Shown in pieces: positions 57,400-64,000 of a stretch of 64,000 nucleotides of DNA. The stretch is from Cytobacillus oceanisediminis 2691 (GTDB lineage Bacteria; Bacillota; Bacilli; Bacillales; Cytobacillaceae). Position numbers and translations under genes: made by a program. Positions within the stretch are counted from its first letter, which is position 1. The number at the start of each line of letters is the position of its first letter. Under the pieces are notes generated by a model, which was not told the origin of the DNA, did not search any database, and saw nothing but the letters and a program-made list of their open reading frames with translations. The DNA is taken from contig NZ_CP015506.1 of assembly GCF_000294775.2 (NCBI RefSeq), positions 4,005,501-4,069,500 on the forward strand, written 5' to 3'.

Positions 57400-57562
57400 A
57401 ATTATGAGTGATAAGGCTAGGAGCAATTCCTTTTATAATAGACCAGTAAAACATTGCAAATTGAAATTATGTCCACTTGCTCTCTCAGTAAACTTTTATA
57501 AAAGATAGAAAACTGTTTTTTACATTATTATTTTTTAATGCTTGCTGCGGCGTAACAAAAAT

Positions 57563-57593
57563 AAGGATTCCCCATATCATTTTGGGAATCCTT
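57563..57593. terminator. Bidirectional terminator HNH gene / pPIWI-RE operon
   Basis: Stem AAGGATTCCC/GGGAATCCTT with an 11-nt loop between the converging genes. T-rich on the minus strand. Confidence 0.8.
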
Positions 57594-57610
57594 ACTCAAC
57601 ATGAATAATC

Positions 57611-58465
57611 CTATTTTAATAATTCTTTATGATGTCTTACAAGATGTATCGGCAAAGGATTATTAATGTAACTACTGAAAGTAATTGCAATATTCCTCAT
57701 CAGATGTAAGCAAGTCGCAATTTCATCATTTGGCTCACTCATTTTTAGCCTAAATGTATGTCTATTCTTGAAAGCTAAGTTCCTATCATGATTTGTAACA
57801 GACATAGCCGTCTTATCAGTTGTTAGCTTAGGTGGAACCGAATAATATTCATCACCGTTTCGCACTAAGAATGTTCCAGTAGAAGGTTTACCATCAACCA
57901 TATTCATAATAAATGGATTTCGATATCTGGAAATATCATAAACAGCAACATTAAAATCTGCACAGTTATTTAGGTATTTTTCAGGCACTTTATCCTTTTC
58001 GAAAACAACTATACTATTCTCGCTGTCTACATTTAACTCAATAAATATCGTGAAATCTTTATTATCTTCCTTAATCAAGGTCCTTAAATAATTTTCATTT
58101 AGATAAATTAAAGATTTTTCAACGGACATCCATCCTGTATTAGGATATTTCACTTCAATTAGGGCATTTTTCATTCTTACGAGCATATAAAGATATCGGG
58201 CTGCTCCACCTTGTTTTAGCTCCAATAAATACGGAAAATAAAAATCATATTTTGAAAAGAGCACTTGGTAATCGTTTATCATTTGATTAGTAAGTCCTTT
58301 TCTGGCTAAAAGGTCGGACAATGCGCTATTTATTATTGACCTTTGTTGGGTAAGAGATTTCTCTTCTAGAGGATGAAAGAATTGAGTTATCCTCCCAACT
58401 TCATTAAACCCTTTCCTAATTGCATTTTTAGGGTCAGACTTTTTGTCATATTGATAATCATTTTT
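57611..58465 (-). CDS. pPIWI-RE protein, C-terminal part (RNase H-like domain)
   Basis: The -1 reading frame that continues the gene starting at 59979. It is open from the A6 run at 58461-58466 to the stop at 57611; a lone internal TTG at 58321 would give only 236 residues and drop about 48 conserved-looking codons (AIRKGFNEVGRITQFFHPL). It shows the PIWI/RNase H C-terminal pattern: NDEIATCLHLMRN with the E and R that may be the RE pair, and the end NNPLPIHLVRHHKE. Without the frameshift it could not be translated with the N-terminal part. Confidence 0.75.
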   Translation of the reverse strand, partial: KNDYQYDKKSDPKNAIRKGFNEVGRITQFFHPLEEKSLTQQRSIINSALSDLLARKGLTNQMINDYQVLFSKYDFYFPYLLELKQGGAARYLYMLVRMKNALIEVKYPNTGWMSVEKSLIYLNENYLRTLIKEDNKDFTIFIELNVDSENSIVVFEKDKVPEKYLNNCADFNVAVYDISRYRNPFIMNMVDGKPSTGTFLVRNGDEYYSVPPKLTTDKTAMSVTNHDRNLAFKNRHTFRLKMSEPNDEIATCLHLMRNIAITFSSYINNPLPIHLVRHHKELLK

Positions 58466-59979
58466 TCAATGAGTGAATAAATAATTTCTTCCGGCTTAGA
58501 TAAGGATGATATTATTTCTTTTATCCGCTTTAATTCAGATGTCTTCGAATTATACTCGACAGTCAAATCAGAAATTAACTCTTTATTTTTCTCGACAACC
58601 TTTATATCAACTGACATGGCTAATTGATGGTCATTTTTTTTATCATATAACCGGTATTCAGTTAATGAGTCTTGAATAATTTCATAACGTTTGTATTTTT
58701 CATCTACGCTATTCCACTTTTTAAAAGAGTGTGAAATCCACTCAAGTATATCCTTATTTTCTGACCAGAGCTCAATAGTCACCTTCTCATTATCCCTAAC
58801 CTGTACATCATCAATCCAAACTGACCCTTTTCTGAGAGAAGTGTTTTTTATTTCCAACAATTTTGTATTTTCATAGGCGCTGCACAAACCAGGAAAAGCA
58901 CTTTCAAACATTTCAAACAAGAACTGCTTTTCATATTTAGAAAGACCTGATTCCAAAAAATTGCTTCCTTTTTTGTCGTCCAATTTATATGGAATAAATG
59001 CAGCTAGTGGCTCGCTCTTATAAAATTGACTTGGATTTTCCAAAATTTGTTTTAATAAATTTTTTTCCAGGTTTATGCTATTAAGCATAGACTTGTTCAA
59101 ATTGGAATAGGAAAAGACGACATTTCCTCTGAACTCATTAATAGGCAATGTATACAGTGTTTCCTTTTGAAAATCAAAAAAGTACATCGTTCTTTTGTCA
59201 TTTCGTGGAAAGCTTAATTTACCTGCCTTATTAATCAAAGGCTTGTAGTTCCATCTCCTTTTAGAAGAGTGAATATGAATTTTAATCCCAGCTGTATTCA
59301 TTTCTTCTTCAAAAGAAAAAGATAGTACGTAGGAAAAACACTGCTTCTGGTAAACTTCTTTTTTACCAATATAGTGCTTTGGATAAATGGGTTCAGAAAT
59401 GATTTCATATTGAAAACCATCAAAGCTTATGAACCATTTTTCCGGAAAAGAAAAATGATTCACTCCTTCAGATGCGTCGAACTGGAATTTAAGTGTCTTT
59501 TCATTTTTTACAAAATAATAAGAAAGATAACTCGACAATATCATTTTTCTATGTTTAAAGTTTAGGATGTCCGTCAAAGGAAAATTAGTGGATGACAATT
59601 CCAGATAACGTAAATCCTCAGGAATTACTAAGCCAGGGTAGTCTTTCTCCAGAACATTACTGAGCCAATTAAGAAATCGGTGATGAATGAATGTACCTGT
59701 ATCGCTCTTTGCTTCATCACTTAAAAACAGCCAGGGTTCTTTGCCTTTCATAGCATTATCTGTAAAATTTGCACATATCACTTTATCGGCATATATACCT
59801 TGCATCACCGTTCTAAATGTAGATATCTTAGTTTCCCATTTATATCCATCCTTAAATTTCTCCAAGTAAAGAAAGGTCTCATACGGAAAATAAACTACCT
59901 GAGTTGTTTTATTACGCAAGAAGTCTTCATTAAGCAACAGACTGTGAAAAATAATATCCTTCGTTTTTGCTGTTTTCAT
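58387..59979 (-). CDS. pPIWI-RE protein, N-terminal part
   Basis: 530 residues in the zero frame from the ATG at 59979, which overlaps the helicase stop as TAATG; an upstream in-frame start would run into the helicase gene. It resembles the X module of pPIWI-RE proteins (KTAKTKDIIFHSLLLNEDF, FLSDEAKSDTGTFIHHRFLNWL, PEDLRYLELSS). The reading frame stops at 58387 after crossing the A6 run. Together with the -1 frame it would encode about 789 residues, the usual pPIWI-RE size. The family assignment rests on neighbours plus C-terminal motifs, not a search. Confidence 0.75.
   Translation of the reverse strand: MKTAKTKDIIFHSLLLNEDFLRNKTTQVVYFPYETFLYLEKFKDGYKWETKISTFRTVMQGIYADKVICANFTDNAMKGKEPWLFLSDEAKSDTGTFIHHRFLNWLSNVLEKDYPGLVIPEDLRYLELSSTNFPLTDILNFKHRKMILSSYLSYYFVKNEKTLKFQFDASEGVNHFSFPEKWFISFDGFQYEIISEPIYPKHYIGKKEVYQKQCFSYVLSFSFEEEMNTAGIKIHIHSSKRRWNYKPLINKAGKLSFPRNDKRTMYFFDFQKETLYTLPINEFRGNVVFSYSNLNKSMLNSINLEKNLLKQILENPSQFYKSEPLAAFIPYKLDDKKGSNFLESGLSKYEKQFLFEMFESAFPGLCSAYENTKLLEIKNTSLRKGSVWIDDVQVRDNEKVTIELWSENKDILEWISHSFKKWNSVDEKYKRYEIIQDSLTEYRLYDKKNDHQLAMSVDIKVVEKNKELISDLTVEYNSKTSELKRIKEIISSLSKPEEIIYSLIEKMIINMTKSLTLKMQLGKGLMKLGG
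58461..58466 (-). other. Frameshift site 1: A6 run in the pPIWI-RE gene
   Basis: On the minus strand GAA AAA ATG in the zero frame. Reading one base back after the AAA gives GAA AAA AAT GAT and continues into the long C-terminal frame without a stop. The run has six A. It is either a one-base deletion, a sequencing error, or a slippage site. Confidence 0.85.
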
Positions 59980-60992
59980 TAAAATACCTCTGCATTCTCT
60001 AGTTTTAAGGCTTTCTTTAGTCCTCTTAGAAACTCTCCATAAAGAAGTTCTTTTGCCTCTGGAAAGTTGGATTGCTGTTCCAAAATTGAAACCCAAATTC
60101 TTAGCATACTAGTTTGGTACTTTTCCTTTTTCCCTGTTTGATTGGCATTCTCCCAGGCAAAAGGTGCATCAACATAGAAGACATTCGCATTTGTTTGTCC
60201 CCTGAGCAGTCGCCCTATCATTTGCCAAAAATTTATAAACATATACCATGCCATATTTTCTTGCTCTTCCTTTTGAAGATACGACCAGCCGCTCTCATCT
60301 TCCGCAAGCATATGTTCCAGCAACATATTCGACCTTTTACGGACATAATCAACAGCTTTATGGAACGAATAATTATAATTTTCCTTTGCTGCTTTGATAT
60401 AAAATGGTAAACTTCCATTGATAACCTTAATAATATATTCAATCTCTCCTGATGGAATAAACGGACGTATTAGAAAAAAGACGCTGCCGAATAGAGATTT
60501 GTCTGTCCCAGGAACCAATATATTATATCCGCGGTTAATGGATAATAGCGGCGCAATCAAAATATCTGCTCCTGTATCTCCAAAGAACTCAACCTCGCCC
60601 CTCAGGACCAAATCTTCATTTTCGACATCCTCATTAGTTAATGCCTTTACCCTATTAGGAAAATGTTGTTTAAGTTCATCTAGAACCACCAATGCCTGTT
60701 CGTAAGAATTTACTACCAACAATACTTTCCGCTTTTCTGAACCCCATAACGTCAGTTGTTCATTAATTTTGGGTACTAATTCAGAGGACATTCTCTTAAG
60801 CATTTTTTGTTTTGTTAGTTCATTTGATTGCCCTGAAATAAAAATAGGAGAACCGTTGTAATAAACGGGGAAGCATTCCTGATAAATTTTAGATTTTATT
60901 AGAGTTGTTGTTTCCAGCAAATAATCCAAGTCAGTATTGAGATGATAATGCTTTGAACCTTCAGCAAAGCTGGTTCCTGACATAAAGACCAT
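59979..60992 (-). CDS. DinG/XPD-like helicase, C-terminal part
   Basis: 337 residues in the -1 frame: MVFMSGTSFAEGSKHYHL is a typical DinG-family motif, ILIAPLLSINRGYNIL resembles motif V, and FWQMIGRLLRGQTNANVF is motif VI. It continues the helicase of 60899-63325; the frame is open back to the A6 run at 61003-61008, so independent translation from the ATG at 60992 is unlikely. Residues for the second RecA fold are intact. Confidence 0.8.
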   Translation of the reverse strand: MVFMSGTSFAEGSKHYHLNTDLDYLLETTTLIKSKIYQECFPVYYNGSPIFISGQSNELTKQKMLKRMSSELVPKINEQLTLWGSEKRKVLLVVNSYEQALVVLDELKQHFPNRVKALTNEDVENEDLVLRGEVEFFGDTGADILIAPLLSINRGYNILVPGTDKSLFGSVFFLIRPFIPSGEIEYIIKVINGSLPFYIKAAKENYNYSFHKAVDYVRKRSNMLLEHMLAEDESGWSYLQKEEQENMAWYMFINFWQMIGRLLRGQTNANVFYVDAPFAWENANQTGKKEKYQTSMLRIWVSILEQQSNFPEAKELLYGEFLRGLKKALKLENAEVF

Positions 60993-63325
60993 AGAAGGTC
61001 CCTTTTTTGGGTGATATTTTCGAATAAATTAGAGAAATTCATTAAAAAATGTCTACCCACAGCCAAGTAATCATATGTCCTAAATGTTCCGACCGACCCT
61101 TCTTCACCACCATGTGTTTCCCTAAAGAAGTATTGAAATGAACGTCCGGTGGCTGCGTATGGAAGAAAAGGAAGAAACCTTTTTACATTTTTAAACACAC
61201 TAGAGATTTCAGGAATTTCTTCTCCTAAAATATTTTCAACTTGGTGCTTAATTTTTAATAAATATTTAAAATGTGAATCGAAATTTATTAAATAAATGTA
61301 AAACTGAAACAGAAGCAATAATTGCTTTTTTTCGACCTCTTTCATTCCTGTATAAACCGAGAGCTCAGAATAGTCGTATTTAACCAAGATTTTATTTAAT
61401 AATCCTTCAGTCAAATCTTGCTCCTGCTTTTTTTGCTCAATAGCATTACCAGAGTAAATTTTAACTTCGTCGATATCCCTTATATACTTACGAATCACTT
61501 TTTCAAGAGACATGTCCCCTTTTTCATTAGAATTAGGGAAATCCACAGTTATCATGGTTTCATAAAAAGGATGTTTCGCAACTTGCTTAACTTTTTTAAA
61601 TAACGATTTTGTTATTTTGGATAATAACTGATGGTGACCGAAAGCATAGTTTTTAACCTCTCGTCTGATATAGGCACTATCTTGTATCAGCTCATAAAGG
61701 TAATGTGCCACTTTACTAGTTTCGTTAACAAAGTGTCGCCATTCCTTCGATGTTTTACTTGATGAAAAATCGTATCGCTTATCTAAGGTATTTCTTGCAG
61801 CAAGAAATGAGTTATCAAAAAGAGCATCTTTGTTACCCAGTAAAATATTTTGCGATAAAAATGAGCCATCTACCGCCTCTTGTACACTATCTGCCTCGTC
61901 GACGTAAATTACATCCATCATTTCATAGGCTAATTCGGCATATGTAAAATCATATGGGTTAACAAGAACATTGGGTTTTGTATGGATAAACGCGCTCTGT
62001 GTGCCCACCCAAACATCCGCGTCGGCAAGCTGCCTTTCCACAGTATACTTACCGCATCTATCAAACATAGGGCAGGAAAACTGTTCATCATGATGATACA
62101 AGCTAACACATGGAGAGCCGGTACTTTCTTTTGCATCAGCTAAAATTTCTGCTGTACAAACCCCACTAAAGAATTGCAATACATACTGCAAAGACAACTC
62201 GGATAATGGGTTTTTTTGATAGTCCCTTGCAGCTTCCCGTTTTACTTTTTTTATGAAATTTTTAAGGTGCTGAGCCATGTTTCTCTTTCCAATAAGGGGA
62301 ACAGCTTTGAGCCCGACTAAATGAAGTTTGTAAACAAGTTCCAATGTATCAACCACATTGACTGTCATAACGGCAGTCTTTGCCTTCAGCTGCTTTAACC
62401 GGAAAAGCTCTAATTGTAAAAATGTTGATTTTCCTGCCCCGACAATACCACCAATACTCACTTTATCTTTATATAAAAACTTATTTGAAGTTGGATTTGT
62501 AGGAGTTAGCTTAAAAATATCAGCTGCAGCAGTCCAATCACGCATCCTGCTGTTTTCTTCATCCGTATAAAGTTGCTTATTAGCTTGAATAAATTCATTT
62601 ATATACTGAGCAGTGGTTTTCCAAGTTTCTTCATCAATGTTAGTAGACAATATCTCAAATGGAACCTTCTTGCGTTGCTGAGGCAATCTTAATTCATTCA
62701 GTTGCTCCTTTAAGATATTTTCTTCTTTTACAAGGTGTTCAGGAACAGCTCTCTTCCCCCCACCTTCAGTAGTCATCATATACTTTTTAATGTTATTTTT
62801 TTTTGAATCAGAACTTGAGTAAAAATATATGTTATCAATCTTATCTTTTGTAAGAAAAGGTGGATATTCTCTTGATGTCGGCATTACCGTTTTAGGATTA
62901 AGCAATGTCTTGTAATGTGTCAGCCTTTCTGTAAAGACCGATACACTCTTTTGAATGAACTTTTCATCTTCGCCCAGCCGATACATTCTTATAAAATTAT
63001 CCAAACGCAGATACTCCCGAACAGTATCCTTCCAATTAATGTGTGAAAAATTACTGCCAAAAAAAATACGGATTATTTCAATAGACGCTTCATCTTGAGA
63101 TGCGGGATATAAGCTTTTATAATTTGGAAATACTGACCAAACATTGTCTATTGTTGCCTTTTCACTGCCGAAACTCTTCTCAAAAGCATAAACTGTCAAT
63201 TCAACAAGTAAAACCTTTTTCAGCGCGGACGGGCTAAATGATAAGTCCTCATTATTAAGGTTTCTCACTTCCTCACTGAAAGCTTCAAGTGTCCCCCTTG
63301 ATACATCAGAAAAGGATTTGAACAT
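60899..63325 (-). CDS. DinG/XPD-like helicase, N-terminal part
   Basis: 808 residues in the zero frame. It has a ~280-residue N-terminal extension, Walker A GGIVGAGKSTFLQLE (~294-302), a four-cysteine Fe-S-like cluster (C at ~390, 406, 418, 424, in CTAEIL, PCVSLYH, CPMFDRCGK), and Walker B IYVDEADSVQEA. After KRD at the A6 run the frame continues only ~33 unrelated residues. The ATG at 63325 is better spaced from AAGG than that at 63331. It overlaps the upstream REase gene. Confidence 0.8.
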   Translation of the reverse strand: MFKSFSDVSRGTLEAFSEEVRNLNNEDLSFSPSALKKVLLVELTVYAFEKSFGSEKATIDNVWSVFPNYKSLYPASQDEASIEIIRIFFGSNFSHINWKDTVREYLRLDNFIRMYRLGEDEKFIQKSVSVFTERLTHYKTLLNPKTVMPTSREYPPFLTKDKIDNIYFYSSSDSKKNNIKKYMMTTEGGGKRAVPEHLVKEENILKEQLNELRLPQQRKKVPFEILSTNIDEETWKTTAQYINEFIQANKQLYTDEENSRMRDWTAAADIFKLTPTNPTSNKFLYKDKVSIGGIVGAGKSTFLQLELFRLKQLKAKTAVMTVNVVDTLELVYKLHLVGLKAVPLIGKRNMAQHLKNFIKKVKREAARDYQKNPLSELSLQYVLQFFSGVCTAEILADAKESTGSPCVSLYHHDEQFSCPMFDRCGKYTVERQLADADVWVGTQSAFIHTKPNVLVNPYDFTYAELAYEMMDVIYVDEADSVQEAVDGSFLSQNILLGNKDALFDNSFLAARNTLDKRYDFSSSKTSKEWRHFVNETSKVAHYLYELIQDSAYIRREVKNYAFGHHQLLSKITKSLFKKVKQVAKHPFYETMITVDFPNSNEKGDMSLEKVIRKYIRDIDEVKIYSGNAIEQKKQEQDLTEGLLNKILVKYDYSELSVYTGMKEVEKKQLLLLFQFYIYLINFDSHFKYLLKIKHQVENILGEEIPEISSVFKNVKRFLPFLPYAATGRSFQYFFRETHGGEEGSVGTFRTYDYLAVGRHFLMNFSNLFENITQKRDLLWSLCQEPALLKVQSIIISILTWIICWKQQL
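61003..61008 (-). other. Frameshift site 2: A6 run in the helicase gene
   Basis: On the minus strand CAA AAA AGG in the zero frame. One base back gives CAA AAA AAG GGA CCT, which leads into the helicase C-terminal half. Codon phasing (xAA AAA A) is identical to site 1. Confidence 0.85.
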
Positions 63326-64000
63326 TGTCATTTTCCTTTCTATTTACTGATTTGTGCTTCACTCTGCCTTTTAGTCTTGATGAACCGTTTCTTTTGAACA
63401 TTTCTTTTATCATGGAGAAAGAGTATATTCTAACATCCATATGACCTCTTTCCTGGAGAGTCCGATTGACGTATTCAATATACCTTTTTGAAGCCTTATC
63501 GTCCGGCACGGCAATGATTTCAGTTTTTAGAGTTCCTTCTTCCTTTTCTTTCAGCAGTTCTTCTGCCAGCCTTTTTGGTCTGGTGTAATCTTTAACATCT
63601 ATAAATGCATATTCCAATATATTTTCGTATTCTTGAAAAGCATAAATATCGCCTTTCTTTTCAAGCTGCGGATACAACTGGACTGTAACACTCAATTTTT
63701 TTAAGTCTTCAACCAGTTGCAGTTCTTTTTTGCCAGGGATAACTGTACTTAACAGAATACTTTTTAAAACGCGTTTATTTTGGTGACTTTCGATTTTTGA
63801 ATTTTTCAGGGAGAAAACATCAAGTTTTTTACGGCACTCTCTTTTCACACATGTAAAGTACCCTTTCGTCTTTTCCTCTAAAGTCCACCCGCACGCCTGA
63901 CATTTGTATACAAAGCCAGAAGGAATGTTTTCATAGCAATCCTCAAGGATTGATATAAGGAAGGGTTCTAACCTATGTTTAAAACAAAAAGCTTCAATTG
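63306..64000 (-). CDS. pPIWI-RE-associated zinc-ribbon/REase protein (partial)
   Basis: The frame is open through the right edge, so the N terminus is missing; 230 residues are visible. A zinc ribbon YKCQACGWTLEEKTKGYFTC VKREC is followed by a PD-(D/E)XK-like nuclease domain: ELQLVEDLKKL, KKGDIYAF and FIDVKDYTRPK (DxK). A GTG inside the zinc ribbon (63848) is not a likely start. This is the REase component found upstream of the helicase and pPIWI-RE genes in the described three-gene clusters. Confidence 0.78.
   Translation of the reverse strand, partial: IEAFCFKHRLEPFLISILEDCYENIPSGFVYKCQACGWTLEEKTKGYFTCVKRECRKKLDVFSLKNSKIESHQNKRVLKSILLSTVIPGKKELQLVEDLKKLSVTVQLYPQLEKKGDIYAFQEYENILEYAFIDVKDYTRPKRLAEELLKEKEEGTLKTEIIAVPDDKASKRYIEYVNRTLQERGHMDVRIYSFSMIKEMFKRNGSSRLKGRVKHKSVNRKENDNVQILF

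Noticed and set aside
57611..59979. Classical prokaryotic Argonaute (pAgo)
   Set aside because: No MID/PAZ motifs of pAgo were recognised, and the helicase plus REase neighbours fit pPIWI-RE instead.
58461..61008. Programmed frameshift of an insertion sequence
   Set aside because: IS elements also use A6 slippage, but neither gene encodes a transposase; the products are a helicase and a PIWI-like protein.

Overview
The window is chromosomal DNA of an endospore-forming Bacillaceae bacterium. It carries the complete eight-gene spoIIIA operon, splB, and the Bacillus yqh/yqi gene order: argR - tlyA-like yqxC - dxs - ispA - xseB - xseA - folD - nusB - yqhY - accC - accB - spoIIIAH..AA - efp - yqhT - aroQ - yqhR - yqhP - yqhO - splB - lipM - yqhL - gcvPB - gcvPA - gcvT - yqhH - yqhG - yqzE - aroK - comG. 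It differs from B. subtilis in having a class II (B12-dependent) ribonucleotide reductase between splB and lipM, an alkaline phosphatase and a SIMPL protein beside spoIIIA, no yqhQ, and no sinIR/tasA block. A Cytobacillus / B. firmus-type organism is my guess (inference only).

Region 1 (1-40.5 kb) is ordinary core genome: arginine repression, isoprenoid precursors (dxs, ispA), exonuclease VII, folate C1 metabolism (folD), fatty-acid initiation (accBC), the SpoIIIA feeding-channel operon behind a clear SigE-type promoter, translation factor EF-P, DNA precursor synthesis with two NrdR boxes, lipoate metabolism, and a glycine cleavage operon behind a tandem glycine riboswitch. A long intergenic repeat element separates that riboswitch from gcvT. 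The comGG-comGB competence-pilus genes end this region.

Region 2 (40.55 kb to the right end, running out of the window) is an AT-richer genomic island that has split comGA; only its last ~107 codons remain. The junction looks like a Tn7-type transposon end: TGTAACTT, then a first copy of an 18-bp repeat, with four more direct copies in the next ~150 bp. No transposase is visible, so the tnsABC-type genes and the 5' half of comGA should lie beyond position 64000.

Island cargo, left to right: a SpoIID paralogue; two small hypothetical proteins; a RES-domain plus PIN-domain gene pair (possible undescribed toxin or defence module); a GNAT acetyltransferase; a nucleoside deoxyribosyltransferase-like protein; a PadR/HAAS membrane pair; an ECF sigma factor with a large membrane-anchored partner; a SAM methyltransferase; a Hachiman defence system (HamA nuclease and HamB helicase); an HNH endonuclease; and a pPIWI-RE type operon (zinc-ribbon/REase protein, DinG/XPD-like Fe-S helicase, PIWI-RE protein). 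In that operon both the helicase and the PIWI-RE reading frame are split by a -1 shift, each at a run of six A with identical codon phasing. This is the most unusual observation in the window.
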